Shown: positions 45,831-58,330, numbered from the stretch's first letter. The stretch is DNA of 64,000 nucleotides from Brachionus plicatilis (GCA_010279815.1 QEOQ01000493.1:1-64000), one strand, 5' to 3'. Numbers and translations: made by a program. The notes: a model not told the origin generated them from the sequence alone.

Positions 45831-48800
45831 CTAAATTAAACTTAAAGGTGTTGTAAAATTAATTGAGTCAGGAAATCTTTCTAAATAGCGATCGCTTCTC
45901 AGAAATTTTACATTCAGCAATTTTCCATTGTACCATGTTCCATTAAGAGCCTGATAGGCTCGACCAGCTGCTTCATTGCTTAAACATTTCACATACACAC
46001 ATCCTTCTTTTGACTTTCTGTCACACGAAATATGAAGTATAGAATCGCATTTTTTTAAAATATCGTTTTGAATCTTGACAGCAAAAAGAGGATCATTTTC
46101 AATTATTGCTTGGTCAAACATGCCACGAATTTTTAAACATGGTGTAGGACTGTGCGACAATTTTTCGCTTTTACTAAATGCATCACCTTGCCATCCAACA
46201 CTAGTTTTGGCCCTTTCCAAATTGTTCTCCTTGTTAAAATCTCGTTCTTGTTCAGTTGGATTAATCATGGTACTATTAGCCAAGCCGATTCCATCATTTG
46301 GGTTTATTTTGAAATTTTTTACTTGTTCTTGTGTTTTTGGAACCACCCATTTCCAGACAAGTGTCTCTTCGCCGTCAATAAATTGCGTCTCAAGGTGAAT
46401 CCTACTCTCGTGGTCTTCAATGAATTTAACTACATCGTTCCACTCTTTTTTCTTTTTAGCTCTTTCGCTTGGTTCAACCAAAGTGTCATAAACATGTGAC
46501 ATGGCTATGAAGGGCTTAATATTAGACGGGTCCATTAAGCTAAGCTCATATTGTTTTTCCACCAATTCAGTGACTTGTTTTATGAGAGCAAAAAATTTTC
46601 TGTCTTTTTCCAAGCGACGGCTCATCAAGCCTTTGTAAGATAAATAGCCAATAAACAATGTTAGCATTACTGAGCAAAGCATCACCAAACGAACATACAA
46701 AAAATGAACAAGCTCTTTAACCCGACATCCCAGAGACTTTGAACTAACTGTGGACATTAGATATGTAATATCATCTTTGTGATTTGTATCCGCGTAGGAC
46801 GCATTCAGAACTCGCAGGTTCCAATGCGGATTTTTCATCACCGCGTTTAATATAGAGTCGATAGCTTCAGTCTTGAATTCTAAATTTGTGACTAGACCCC
46901 TCTCGTTTAACAGATAATCAGTTATTTTGTTTAAATGAATGCATTTTTCCGTAAACTCGACCGGAAGTGTTGGCTTTTGGTCAAAGTTTTGTTCGACTAA
47001 AGGTGAACAGTCGATTTGGCCAGATTTTATTCGAAGATACTCAATTAAATCTCGCACCAACATTTTAGTTTGTGAACATTGAGTGTCCTTGATGTCCGAA
47101 CAGTAAAAATGTTTTGCTGTTTGGTCAAGTTTTGGGTTTTTTGATGACGAATAAGAAAAAATTTTTTTGATAAAAGAAAATGAATCATTAGAAAATTTGA
47201 CTCTGACATATTGAAGTGCAATAATGGTAAAGATGACCAAAAAAAGATATGGTAATATTTTTGAAAATGAAATCCATGATTGTGAAAAGATTGGTTTTAA
47301 TTTTTTATGAAACAAATTAGAGGCTTTTTTCTGGCCAGCTTCAGTACTAGAGTCTGGCGTTGGTCTTGATAGGTTTGATGGTGTGCGAGATGGAGCGCTC
47401 GGCTTTGTATCTTGTTTGAGTTTAAATTTTAAGCAGTTGAATATTGAACTAGACTTTGGTCTTGGACAATATAAAGTCTTTGCTTCAGGGTGTTTATTTG
47501 AAGATGATACTTCAGAATTTAAGACTGTACCGGTGTAAATCACGTCATCATTAATTAAATTATTTGGACAAGATCGGTTTTTTACCCGGGTTTTAGTCAA
47601 TATTTCATTTATTTCGGATCTATATTTTGATAAAGTTTTGTCCAATTCTATTCTATCTTTTAACTTCACATAACCTTAAAAAAATTAATTTTTTTTTAGT
47701 TTAAAAATTTTAAGCTTTTAAATAAATTTTAGAATAAAATAAGAAAAAAACTTTAAAATATCAATTTTTTTTAAAGAAAATAAACCAAAGAACATGTTCT
47801 AAATTGACAAAATTATACAAATCAATGAACTCCCCCAGCTCCAAATCATTTTTTATTAAAAAATTTAGCACTTATAACCGAGCATCTTTTTCAAAAAATA
47901 TATTTTAAGCAGACTTAAGCAGGATATTTTAGGAAATTGCTATGATGAAGCAAATCTAAAGCTACTTCGCTTTAATAAAAGAATATAAGAGGTACTCATT
48001 TGGAAAAAATTACGGAATTGAATAGGATAACCAAAAAGTTGATAGGTGCATAAATAATGATTGTTTTTTTCATGGAATTAAAGCTTGAGATTTTCGAGAA
48101 CAATAAAAATTATTGGTTGAATTTTAAATTTGATTCAGTGTTAAAAATTTAATTCAAATAAACATAGCATAAAGATTATTTTATTTTTAAATTTTTGGAA
48201 AAAAATCACAAGCTTTAATGCAGCATTAATCTTAAAAAAATTGATTTTTTTGCGGACTCAAGGTTCAAAACGAATCTTTAGACCATGCTGTGAAATTTGA
48301 GATTGTTTTAAAATTGACGAGATGGTGTTTGTTGCATGCACCAAAGATTTGTTTCTATACATGAAGCTGCAATGTCAAATAAACGAAAAGGGTAAATTAA
48401 GATTAAATTTTTTCAAATTTTCCATGAGCCTAAATTTTTTTAATTAAAATATGAATGAATGTTTTTTATGAGTTTAACTCAAACATTTAGAATTATATTT
48501 CTAATTTCTACCAGTTTTAATAATTATTAATCAGATGATTTTTATTATGCAACTAATTTCGCTTTTTTTCTCAAATGAGCATTCAAAAGTTTATTTTTTA
48601 AAGTTTAAATTTCATTAAAACAGCTATTTAGTTATTCTATTTTTTTTAATCTATTACTTACTATAAAATTCAACTATTCAACTTTTTTCACAACTAGTTT
48701 CTAATTTTTTTGTTTATTTAGATTTCATTTTTTCAATTTTTCTTAATGTTAAATTTTTTTTAACACACATATAAAAATTTAATATTTAAAATTATTTTAA

Positions 48801-50098
48801 TATTGCTAGAAACCAATATTTTGATGTGCTTTTTTTCTTTTATTTGTTTTCTTGGTATTGTGAAATTCAAAAAAAAATATATACACAAATTTTTCATTTT
48901 TTGATAAATTAAAATTAAAGTAAATAAAAAACATTAGAAAAAATTTTTTCTAATATAAAAAAGACAAAAAAATAAAGTATCAATAAGATTTAAATAGATT
49001 ATTGATTTGATTTACTAAAAAAAAAGAAAATAAAAATTTTATTTTAATTTAAAAAAGGTGCAACAAAGTATTTTACACTATGCTGGAGTTTTTTAATTTT
49101 TTCCTTAAATTTTAATTTATCAAAAAATGCAGAATTTGTGTTCAATTTGTACTTGAATTTCAAAAATTAATAATTAGATAAGTAATACTTTTTATCCCAT
49201 TTTCAGCCTTAAAAATTCTAAATTCACTTAAATATATATTTTTGAAAAATTTTATGCTGGAATATCATGATAATATTATTTTTTAAAATTAAAAAAAACA
49301 TTAATATCTTTTCAATATTTTTAATATTTATATTGTAGCAAAAATTTACTTAAAACGAGGCAAAATAATTTATTTGTTAACGAATAATTGGATTATTTTG
49401 ATTTTTTTTACCTAAATTGCTTAAAAATTTCAAAATCTAAGTGTCATAATAAATAAAAAATTAAAAGGATAAAAAATTTAAATTGGCTAAAAAAATTTTT
49501 TTAAATTTTTTCTGCTAAAATACAAAATATTTAAAATTAAAATTTAAAAAACAAACTTACTCAATTCCTGATTAGAAGGTGACTGAGTTGTGGTATTGGG
49601 GTAATTAGATGTGGAGCGCATTGATTCATAGTAATTATCATTTTGAGTATTATCATTGTAAATACCAGTGGAATATCTTGTACTAGATAAAGGGCTTGTG
49701 TATGCATCATTGACTTTAATATATTCGTATTGAGTCTCATTAGACTCTAATGGAACTATGTCATTGTCTCTCTCTGATTCAATTACTTGAACATCGCTGT
49801 TTTTGTCATCGTCCTCGTCATATTCGTCAAAATTCTCGATTCTTGTCGATGAACACTGAAAGCTGCGGCTCACATTCATTTGCTTTTGGTATTGTTTGCT
49901 CGGATTTTTTTCTGCTTTTTCCTTAGCTCTATAGTGATTTAGTTTTTTGATGAATAGATCACGATTGGCGTCGTTGATCTGATTTTTAACTTTAGTTCTG
50001 CTTTTACCGGGTGTTGCCAATGTCGGCAAAATGTTTTCACCATAACGACGCAGTTCTTCTATCAAATGCTCGTCATCAATGATGCTCGATTGAGACAT
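45831..50098 (-). CDS. MAN1/LEMD3-like inner nuclear membrane protein
   Basis: Exon 1 (49,561-50,098) and exon 2 (45,831-47,674) join across a 1.9-kb intron with a canonical GTAAGT donor and matching phase, giving 793 residues. The LEM domain lies at about 5-55 (DEHLIEELRRYGEN; LFIKKLNHYR), which in this family binds BAF and so chromatin. Two membrane segments follow at about 319-336 and 505-526, with a Cys-containing lumenal part between. A MAN1-Src1 winged helix (NIKPFIAMSHVYDTL; EWNDVVKFIEDHESRIHLET) leads to an RRM-like domain at about 697-780 (CLKIRGMFDQ; GCVYVKCLSNEAAGRAYQAL). MAN1 uses this RRM to bind R-Smads, whereas LEM2 lacks it, so this is the MAN1 type. Human MAN1 is 911 residues. 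Confidence 0.92.
47675..49560 (-). other. Intron of the MAN1-like gene
   Basis: AT-rich with no coding sequence, RNA gene or repeat I can support. It is about forty times longer than the usual introns of this window. Confidence 0.8.
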
Positions 50099-52252
50099 GG
50101 TTTACTCGCAAGACTAAAAAACTGAACACTTGAATAAGTTAAAGAAAATTTCAAACAGGCGCAAAAATTACAAAAAAGTATCATAAATTATTTTGCTAGC
50201 AAACAATCCAAAGAGCGTGTCTTGAAAATCTTTATGTCAAAAAAATTATTCAGATTAATCTCAAAAGATGGATAATTTTATCTGTAGACACTTTGTTTGT
50301 CTTCTAATAACAATAAAAGTACCACATTGAGTTTAACTCCTTGAAGCCTTGGCACCTAATGTTACTTTTCTTAGCACAACTTTGAAAACAAATTGAACAA
50401 AATATAGCCTTTTTTAATTTAAATTGCAGAAAAAATTCTTTAGTTTTGTGGTAAAATAAATAATTTTTTAAAGAAATTAAATAATTAAAATTATAATAAA
50501 GAAAATATTTTAATAGATTTTAATATCATCGAAATACTTAAAAAGTCTTTGATTTTCAATAATTGTTTTCTTTTTGATCTTTGTTAACTTATTCTTAATT
50601 AGATAAGTTATTTAAAAATATGTCAAATTGAAAAGATTAAATTATTGATATAAAGTTGAATCATGCATCATTTATTTGGTTGATTCAAGTCAGGGAATCA
50701 CGGAAAAATAATTAATTAAAAAAAAAAGAAATATTGTGATTTATTGAAAATTATCATGTAAATTCTGAGTTGTACTTTCTCTTTTGGATGATAATTACCT
50801 GTATTTTTCAAATACTTAGTTTATGTCAAAAACAATTTTTTTGGCAAAATTTCATTATTTTCACACTGAAATATTTTTATATTTGTTACTAATTTGTTAA
50901 TACTTATGGTAGTGAAAAAGAATGGGAAAAAGGTTACTTTTATGGTGGAAAGGCAGTATAAAGCGTTTTGGTCATAGTAATAGTTCAGTAATAACTGAAA
51001 AGGATTTTACAAATTTAATTAATCAAGATTTTACATTTCATGAGATTTTAAAAATTAAAATTAGCAACTTTTGAATTTTTACTCGAATCATTAAATTATT
51101 TTTGCTCTAGCCGTGAGTCAAAAATTGGTTGAAATGATAATAAAGTAAATTAAGAGTTCTGTTTTTGCTAAAGCTAAAGTTGGTCGAAAGCCAAAAAATG
51201 TTTAGAAAAACTAATTAGTTAAAACTGGTAATAAAAAAAATATTAAGCAAAAAGAAATAAAAATTGACTAATTACTACGAAAAAATTTATTTAGACAGTA
51301 AAAAATTATTTAAGTCATAAACTAATTTTTTTTAACAAAATTTTTGTCAGAAAGTAATTATTTCTGAAATACAGGTAATATTTTAGATAATGCTTTATAA
51401 GGTTAATAAGTCATAATATATATATTGTTTATATTGTCTTCTTTTTGTATTCATGTTAATTTTATTCCTTTTTATTTTCTAAATTTTGTAATTTTTAATT
51501 CGAGAACATGATAGCAATTTTGGCTTTTTTAAAAAACTAAATTTATCAAATATTCTTTTTTCTATAACGAATTTTTTTTTTTTAAGATGTAATTTCAAGC
51601 AAGTGGTTGAAAGCGAGAACTAAGTTCCATTCCAAACAACCTAGAATTCCATCCCAAACTATATTTTAAATAAATAAATAAATATTATATTGTCTTCTTA
51701 AGTGCTTATCAAACCTTAAACCGAATCGAAATTAAAATGTTTTGTAAGTTTTTTTTTTTAAAAACCTAAACAAGATAACAATTTATTTAATTTTCGTGAG
51801 CCGTTGAAATTTATCATTTGAATCATTATCATAAAAAAATTTAAAAATTTAGAGAATTTTTTTACTAAATTTCGAATAAAAACTTTAATGAATCTTTGTC
51901 TAATTTAAATACTATTTTGCATAAAATAATTTTTAATGACTTGATATTCGAGTATATTCCATAATATATTCTGTAAAAAAGGCAAAAAAGTTAAGTTTCA
52001 TTTGTCATACGAATGGGCAAGATCTTTTCAAAAATTTTTAAAATTTTAATCTATAATGATCCTTAATATAAGAAAATTGATGCTCTTGATTACAATTTGG
52101 CCATAAGAAATCGGTAAACTATAAATTTACCCCAAGAGGTTTAGCATTCAATAGCATGTCTACCTAGAAGAGAATAAAAAAAATTGTAAAGAGAAACGCT
52201 TCGAGTCAATGATTCAACGAAAATCAGCGAAAATACCAAGTTTACTTGTTTA
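50099..52252. other. Intergenic AT-rich region
   Basis: No gene is seen. At 51,590-51,690 a GC-richer piece (GCAAGTGGTTGAAAGCGAGA) ends in AAATAAATAAATAAAT and may be a plus-strand SINE-like relic. Confidence 0.5.
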
Positions 52253-52379
52253 CAGTGGTTCTTGCAGTGTGAAACGTTCCATTCCTAAAAGGAGAACGGA
52301 ATGGAACGGAATGCTTTTTTTTGTAATGTGCCTCCATTCTATTTCGGAACGGAACGTTTCACTTTTGCAAGAACCACTG
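52253..52379. mobile_element. 127-bp MITE, Tc1/mariner-like
   Basis: The ends CAGTGGTTCTTGCAGTGTGA and its near-complement TCACTTTTGCAAGAACCACTG continue into ACGTTCC on each side. The target duplication is TA (52,251-52,252 and 52,380-52,381). Non-coding, and able to fold on itself over most of its length. Confidence 0.85.
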
Positions 52380-52686
52380 TATTAAATCATATTTTCAATT
52401 TTAACATTTCAATGTTTTTCTAATTTTTCAAAAAATAAAGTAAATAAAAAAATTAATTTTTTTTACAAGACATATCAAACCAAAATCAACTTAATGACTT
52501 AGAATTCACGAAACTGACAATTCTTCACTTTTAAAATAAAATCAATTTTTTTTGTTTCATTTTGTCTTCATCTTCAACTAAAAAATTAATCATGTTTAAC
52601 CAATTCAAATAAATGTTTTTGAATAATTCAAATTTTCAAAAATTTCAAATTTTTTTTTTTCTAAATAATCAAATATCGTGATAAAA

Positions 52687-55600
52687 ATGAAAAACATTCT
52701 TATGTCCTATTTCGATTCGGTTTTATCTCTTGAAGCATTTTTTATGGAAATAAATCTAAAGTTAAACAGAGAAGAAACAGAAAGATTAAGAAAAATCTTA
52801 AAAAATTTGTCATCAATAGTCATTGCTTTTGATTTTGAATTCAAAGGTCCATTCAAATCAATTATTGATAAACGATATTCGTACGAACATCTTTTGTACC
52901 TCTGCTACGTTAAAATAAACGAGTCTAGTTTGCCATTACACGAAAACCATATGCTTAGAGCTGGTAAATTTTCTAGCAAAGATATTATCAAAGATTTTCA
53001 GATTAATTTAAAGTTACATCCAAATGAAGTGGAAAAAAAACTCTTGGCAACAGAAAATTTAACAATGAGCTATTTTTTAAGCAAAGCTGAACAAAACGAC
53101 GGTCTCTATTGGAGACTTTTACACGATCTTGTTGGTTTTTCGATAATGAAATACATTTTATTGTATTCTTTCATATTTCGAAAAATCAATCATCCAACGA
53201 GCTTAAATAATTATGTCCAAGTGTCCGGCATTAAGTTTTCTTTTGCTTATAAAACACTTGTTTCTAAAAAATTAAAGATGGATGGACATAAATTGGAGAA
53301 CCTGGCTGCAAATTCGCTCAAAACTCAAATTGGTAAACTTGTAAAGCCAGCAAAGCCTCAAATTTTGAAAGAAATATTTCAAAAACAAGATAAAATACTT
53401 TTGGAAGAAGCAAATGGTTCAAATTCGATTTCAAATCAAATTAACAAAATTGGAAATCAAAACCTGAACAAAAATTCAATGTTGTATGACCGAAGTTTAG
53501 GCTCTAAGATTCACAATCGCTTTATTTACAGTGACAGAAAGCGTGCTCAAAATTTGCCCGCAGCTGCTTCAGAAATTATTGACAAATTCATTTTTAAGCA
53601 AGTTAATTTTGTGGAATATAAAAAAGAAGATAAATTGGAAGAAATGAAAAATGCTTTAGGCAAATTAGTCATTGATCTAATAAAAAATCATCAATCATGT
53701 CCTTTTAAGGTTTTTTTGGATTGTTATGGTAAACCAAATGAGCCTTTGGTAAAACCAAATGACAGTCGTAAACGTAAACGCAGCCAAGAAGATAAATGCT
53801 GCCAGCCTGGCGGACTTTTGACCAAACATATAGAAGCAAAAAATCTATTTGCTTTTATTCGTAGATGTCTGATTTATGTTCTAAAAAGTGATGGCCAAAA
53901 AACAAAAAGAAAAGATTCCTCTTTTCCACTAGTTGGAGGAGAAAACAATTTCAAATTATTGTGCAAAAAAATGAGCTCTATTTTATCGAGCCTGAAATTT
54001 GATTCATTCAAGCTTAATTCTTTGGTTCACGGAATCAGCATATCCCGGATTAGTTTTTTAAAATCAATAGACTGTGATCGGTTCAAGCATCTATTGTTCC
54101 TTAATTTTGTCCGCTGGCTATTTGAAGACTATATTTTTGTGCTTGTTAAGGCTTACTTTTACGCAACAGACACCACCAAGACAAACTCAGAGATATTCTA
54201 CTACACCAAATCGGACTGGAAGAACATTGTCAAAAGTCAATTGAGTGATCCGGTGAACAAAATTTACCGCAAAATGTACAATCTAGAGAAAATCAAGCAC
54301 TCTGATCTGATCGGGTACTGCAATCGCTTCGAGACTTTCGGAGCCTACATGGGTCGGTTGTATCCAAAAAATGTGAATAATGAGTGTCGAATAATTAGTG
54401 GCTGTAGAGCCTATAACCCTTGCACTAATCGTTCTTCAAACATCAATTATAAATTCATAGCCTTAAATAATTGCCTAAAATGGATGATCAGTCGGAACCC
54501 AGAGCTAATCGGGTTCGGCACCCGAGGCCACATTGACATGCACTTAAAATACTCTAGGTTTTTACAACTAAATTATTTAAATCGAGGAACTTGTGATCAA
54601 CAAATAGGAGAGAAAGAAATTTTCAAAAAATGGAATTTTATTAAATTTGACATAAAAAAATGCTTTGACTCAATTCAATCTAAAGAACTTCAGAGTTATA
54701 TAAGTCAATTGATTTACAAGGAATTGGGCTCAGAGTGTTGTTTCACCAATTTACGCTATGCTCTTTATCAAATAGACTTGGATTCCAAGCAACTAAAGCA
54801 AAAATATGACACCTTTACACTCAAACACAGCATCAAGCAAAAAGGTTTTGCAAATGGTCTTGCTGATTATGTAAATTTGCTCGAGAATGATAGTGAGAAT
54901 AAATTTAGCTGCTTTAAGCTGCGCAATTTGAGAGATGCAGGAGGCTGTATTTATGTACCTCTGTGGGTACAGGACAGAAATTCTAATTTCAAAAAATTAA
55001 ATGATTTGCTCAAAAAATGTCTGAACCATGTTGTTGTGAAAGTTCATGATGATTTGTACGAGAGAGTAAATGGTATACTACAAGGCTCAATATGTTCGCG
55101 CAACCTGTGCGACTTGTATCTTGGAAAAATTGAGACCAGGCTTTTTGGTTTCGATAATTGTCCCAATAATGCAATGAAATTAAACCGATCAAATGAGATA
55201 GTGATGCGCATAGTTGACGATTACATCGTCATTGCCTCGGATGTGGACAGAATGCTTAAAATTAAAGAATTGCTAAAAAAAGAATTGAGTTTAAATGAAG
55301 CCAAGACTGTGATTTACAATTTCAAAAAATCAGCAAATAATGCTAAGTTGTGTTTAGTTCAAAGTGATGGCACCAATGAGGCGAACTCACAGAATTACAA
55401 TTTTTTATCAAATTTTTCAGGCAACTACTTCTCTTGGTGTGGTTTTAATTTGGATGTGAACAATTTGGATGTTTTTTTTAATTATGAAAAATATTTTGAA
55501 AATTCAACTAGTCTAACAAGTCGTCTAAATTCGAATATTGACTACAAGTTTGCCTATGTTATGTTTAATTCAAAATTTTTGCGTTTGTTCAGCGCAAATG

Positions 55601-56052
55601 TGAGTGTTATGGTAATAGATCCTGAGACAAATAGTTTACAAGGTATATTGAGGAATTTTGCCGATTTTTTTGCTCTTAGTGCGATTAGATTTTGTGTTTT
55701 GTACAAATTTATGCCATCACAACTGATAAATAACAGTAAACTACAAATAAAGATTATTTTGAATTTGTGCTACTGGTTGAATAACAAAATAAGTTCAAAA
55801 TTAAAGCAATCTATTCAAGTTTTTTTTTACTCTTCATTTACTTTAATAAAATTTTTTTGCTTACGAATTTATGAGTTAATATTTTTGAAATTTAATTTTA
55901 GCAAATTTAATAGATTAATTCGACTAATAAGTGTAAATCTAGAAAAATTAAATTTTCATCGATGTATTAAAGACAATGCCGATTTGTATTTTTTACAGCT
56001 TTATCAATTAATAGATCAGCAAATTTTGAAGTTTTTTTGTTGTAAATTTTGA
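52687..56052 (+). CDS. TERT: Telomerase reverse transcriptase, single ORF
   Basis: An uninterrupted frame encodes 1,121 residues from the ATG at 52,687. The N-terminal half corresponds to the TEN and RNA-binding domains (a WRLLHDLVGFSIMKYILLYS block near 135-160). The T motif with Trp477 (FVRWLFEDYIFVLV) precedes motif 1 (IFYYTKSDW), motif 2 (RIISGCRAYNP), motif A (FDIKKCFDS, Asp655), motif B (GILQGSICSRNLCDLYLG), motif C (RIVDDYIV, Asp844-Asp845), motif D (LNEAKTVIYNF) and motif E (SWCGFNLD, Trp917). All three catalytic Asp residues are present. The enzyme extends telomeres using its own RNA template. No splice site is needed to keep it open, unlike its neighbours. AATAAA at 56,078 is a likely poly(A) signal. 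Confidence 0.95.
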   Translation: MKNILMSYFDSVLSLEAFFMEINLKLNREETERLRKILKNLSSIVIAFDFEFKGPFKSIIDKRYSYEHLLYLCYVKINESSLPLHENHMLRAGKFSSKDIIKDFQINLKLHPNEVEKKLLATENLTMSYFLSKAEQNDGLYWRLLHDLVGFSIMKYILLYSFIFRKINHPTSLNNYVQVSGIKFSFAYKTLVSKKLKMDGHKLENLAANSLKTQIGKLVKPAKPQILKEIFQKQDKILLEEANGSNSISNQINKIGNQNLNKNSMLYDRSLGSKIHNRFIYSDRKRAQNLPAAASEIIDKFIFKQVNFVEYKKEDKLEEMKNALGKLVIDLIKNHQSCPFKVFLDCYGKPNEPLVKPNDSRKRKRSQEDKCCQPGGLLTKHIEAKNLFAFIRRCLIYVLKSDGQKTKRKDSSFPLVGGENNFKLLCKKMSSILSSLKFDSFKLNSLVHGISISRISFLKSIDCDRFKHLLFLNFVRWLFEDYIFVLVKAYFYATDTTKTNSEIFYYTKSDWKNIVKSQLSDPVNKIYRKMYNLEKIKHSDLIGYCNRFETFGAYMGRLYPKNVNNECRIISGCRAYNPCTNRSSNINYKFIALNNCLKWMISRNPELIGFGTRGHIDMHLKYSRFLQLNYLNRGTCDQQIGEKEIFKKWNFIKFDIKKCFDSIQSKELQSYISQLIYKELGSECCFTNLRYALYQIDLDSKQLKQKYDTFTLKHSIKQKGFANGLADYVNLLENDSENKFSCFKLRNLRDAGGCIYVPLWVQDRNSNFKKLNDLLKKCLNHVVVKVHDDLYERVNGILQGSICSRNLCDLYLGKIETRLFGFDNCPNNAMKLNRSNEIVMRIVDDYIVIASDVDRMLKIKELLKKELSLNEAKTVIYNFKKSANNAKLCLVQSDGTNEANSQNYNFLSNFSGNYFSWCGFNLDVNNLDVFFNYEKYFENSTSLTSRLNSNIDYKFAYVMFNSKFLRLFSANVSVMVIDPETNSLQGILRNFADFFALSAIRFCVLYKFMPSQLINNSKLQIKIILNLCYWLNNKISSKLKQSIQVFFYSSFTLIKFFCLRIYELIFLKFNFSKFNRLIRLISVNLEKLNFHRCIKDNADLYFLQLYQLIDQQILKFFCCKF

Positions 56053-56161
56053 TTAATTAATTTTGATATTTCATATTAATAAAAACATTTTGATTTAGTA
56101 ATTTTTATTGATTTTTTTAATTCTTTGCAAATTTTATCTAGACATTTTTTCTTTACTTAAG

Positions 56162-56344
56162 ATGGTGATAGAAGAAAAAAAGACATATGTTAGGGCAGGA
56201 CTGAGTCATTCTTTTCCATTTGTAGTCAAACTTATGGAAGAATATAAAGCCGGTTTCGAATCAAGACGTATTGAATACTCGACTCCAATCTGTAATTGCT
56301 ACATTACTATTTCTTCTTTTTTTCCTGAAACTTCAGATAATTAA
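56162..56344 (+). CDS. Short ORF downstream of TERT, doubtful
   Basis: Sixty codons from an ATG (MVIEEKKTYVRAGLSHSFPF onward) end in TAA. It has no recognisable domain and no support other than an open frame. It may be chance. Confidence 0.2.
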   Translation: MVIEEKKTYVRAGLSHSFPFVVKLMEEYKAGFESRRIEYSTPICNCYITISSFFPETSDN

Positions 56345-56404
56345 ACTTTATTTTACTTTTTAACTTATCTTATTTTTTATTATTCTTTATCTTTTTATTT
56401 CAAG

Positions 56405-56512
56405 AATGTCTTTGATTGATTTCATTGGTTCTCATACGATAACTCAAGTAAAGTTGAGCCTGGTTAATACTTAGGTGACCGTGTGGAAATACCAGATGCT
56501 CTAAAACTTTTA
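56405..56512 (+). pseudogene. 5S rRNA pseudogene
   Basis: The 3' half is clear: GTTGAGCCTGGTTAATACTT, GGTGACC, and GGAAATACCAGATGCTCTAA followed by a T-rich end correspond to the 5S rRNA consensus for the C-box region and the 3' stem. The upstream part (TCTCATACGATAACTCAAGT) aligns less well to the middle of 5S. Several bases are missing from the internal promoter, so it is not expected to be active. It could be a dispersed pseudogene or part of a 5S-derived SINE. Confidence 0.75.
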
Positions 56513-56597
56513 ATTTTATCTTTTCTAATTTTTTTTATTCAACATAACTTTATACTTAAAACAACATATTTAAAAAAATTAACAATTTCAAATAGTT

Positions 56598-56939
56598 TTA
56601 GTTAATATTTTTTAATTTCTCATCGATTTCAAACATATTTCCATAACTAATGCACCCAGATGATCTAATACATCTCGAATTAAAACTTCTAATTGCTTCT
56701 TTGATTGCAGTTTTTTCTGAAACAAATCCTTCTGCTGTTCCTACTTGACCATAGGACATTTCATCGCACGAAAAATATGCATCCCATACTATTGATTGAT
56801 TTTTGATGCGTGGTTGAGTTCTAACTATACAGCTCTGAAAATCATCTGATACTTCTATTCTGACAGACCAATTATCACTCTGCAGACATGTTGCACTGAT
56901 AATCAAGCTAATTACCAAGAAAATACAAAAATATTTCAT
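56598..56939 (-). CDS. Small secreted cysteine protein, 113 residues
   Basis: The ATG product starts with a clear signal peptide (MKYFCIFLVISLIISATC). The mature part carries four cysteines (37, 58, 90, 96), allowing two disulfides, an N-glycosylation site (NQS) near residue 48 and a charged C-terminus (EIDEKLKNIN). No intron is needed. I do not recognise the family. It is isolated between the 5S pseudogene and the Aurora gene. Confidence 0.6.
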   Translation of the reverse strand: MKYFCIFLVISLIISATCLQSDNWSVRIEVSDDFQSCIVRTQPRIKNQSIVWDAYFSCDEMSYGQVGTAEGFVSEKTAIKEAIRSFNSRCIRSSGCISYGNMFEIDEKLKNIN

Positions 56940-58330
56940 TTTTAGTTTAAAATTTTCTAAAATTTACAAAATGCTTTAATAGACGACCAACTTTAAAAAT
57001 TAAAAAAATTATGACTGACAAGATCGATCAAATTTTACCCTAGGCCTTAAATCTTTGATCTAAATTATACTATCGGAAAAATAAAAAAATACAATTTAAA
57101 TAAAAGATTTTTTATGGTCAATTAACTCTTTTAAAAAATAAATTTATTTATTGATCAATGTGTTGTGGGTCATAAATCATAAAATCATGTCAAATCATAG
57201 GATAATTTGAAGCTTACAAAACTACTGATCTGGTTTTCTCTACAAACTATAAATGAAAACATTTATTTTATGCACTAACAAAGCAAATTGATTGAAATAA
57301 TATTCAAGCTTTTGAACATTTTAAAATTACCACGCTATAATTTGATTGAATAAATATTAATTCTTTCTGAATCGCGAAGATTATGTTGAATTTAAAAGAG
57401 ACAATAGATTTCAAGTTCTTAGAAATCAAATAAGAATTACAAACTATGAACATCGAGGTTGCTAATCATCATATCTGAAGTCAAATAATTATTTAAAAAA
57501 AATTAACTACATTCTGAGCTAAAAATTTAAATTTAAATTTAAATAATTTAAAAATTTAAATTAAAAAAAATCAAGATTCATTCTATCTAGAAATTATTTA
57601 TTTTTTAAGAAAAAGTATTGAGTAAAGCAGATTTTAAGTTTTTTTACGGATACAAATTTAATAACTAAGACAAATTTTCGAATTAAATAATTTTCAGATT
57701 TTCTTAATGGAAAGCGATATTTTCAAAATAAAGTCAACTTTATCACTTTTTTTGTCAGAAAAACTTATTTTCTTCTGCACTTTCTATCATAAATCTCATT
57801 TAACATTTACTTAAATTTTAAGTGTTCATGTTTACTAGATTTCAAAATATGATCAATTCAACTGCTTCGTATATCTGTTTTTGAAAATTTTATAAAATAA
57901 AAAAAGCCAAAGAATGATTATTTATTTTTATTTAGCAAATTAAATTTTTAAAATATCAGTATCAAATCAATTCGTTACGATAACTTACCCAAAAAGTCAA
58001 ATTTTAAAAATTTAGAAAAATTTAAATTTTTTAGAAAAATCAATAATCAAATAAAGTAAGCTAAGAGCATTTTAAATGCTAAGTAATTTGCATAAATTTT
58101 GTCCATATCGTATAAAATAAATAAAATATATTAAATAATAATAGAAAATTTTGGAGTAGCTCAATTCCAAAATCCAATCTTTGGATTCTATAGCGTAATT
58201 TTGGATTTTGAGTACAAATTGGAATCATTCATGGATATATTTTTGTACAGTTAATAATCTCATAAAATAAAACTAATACAAAAAAAAATGGTAAAAAAAA
58301 TTTACAATTGTCATTTCAGTAATTTTTAGT
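56940..58330. other. AT-rich intergenic sequence
   Basis: Nothing supported on either strand. A TTTAAATTTAAATTTAAAT-like palindromic run at 57,525-57,560 is the only structure noted. Confidence 0.6.

Noticed and set aside
56435..56512. Functional 5S rRNA gene
   Set aside because: Bases of the internal promoter and 3' stem are missing or changed.
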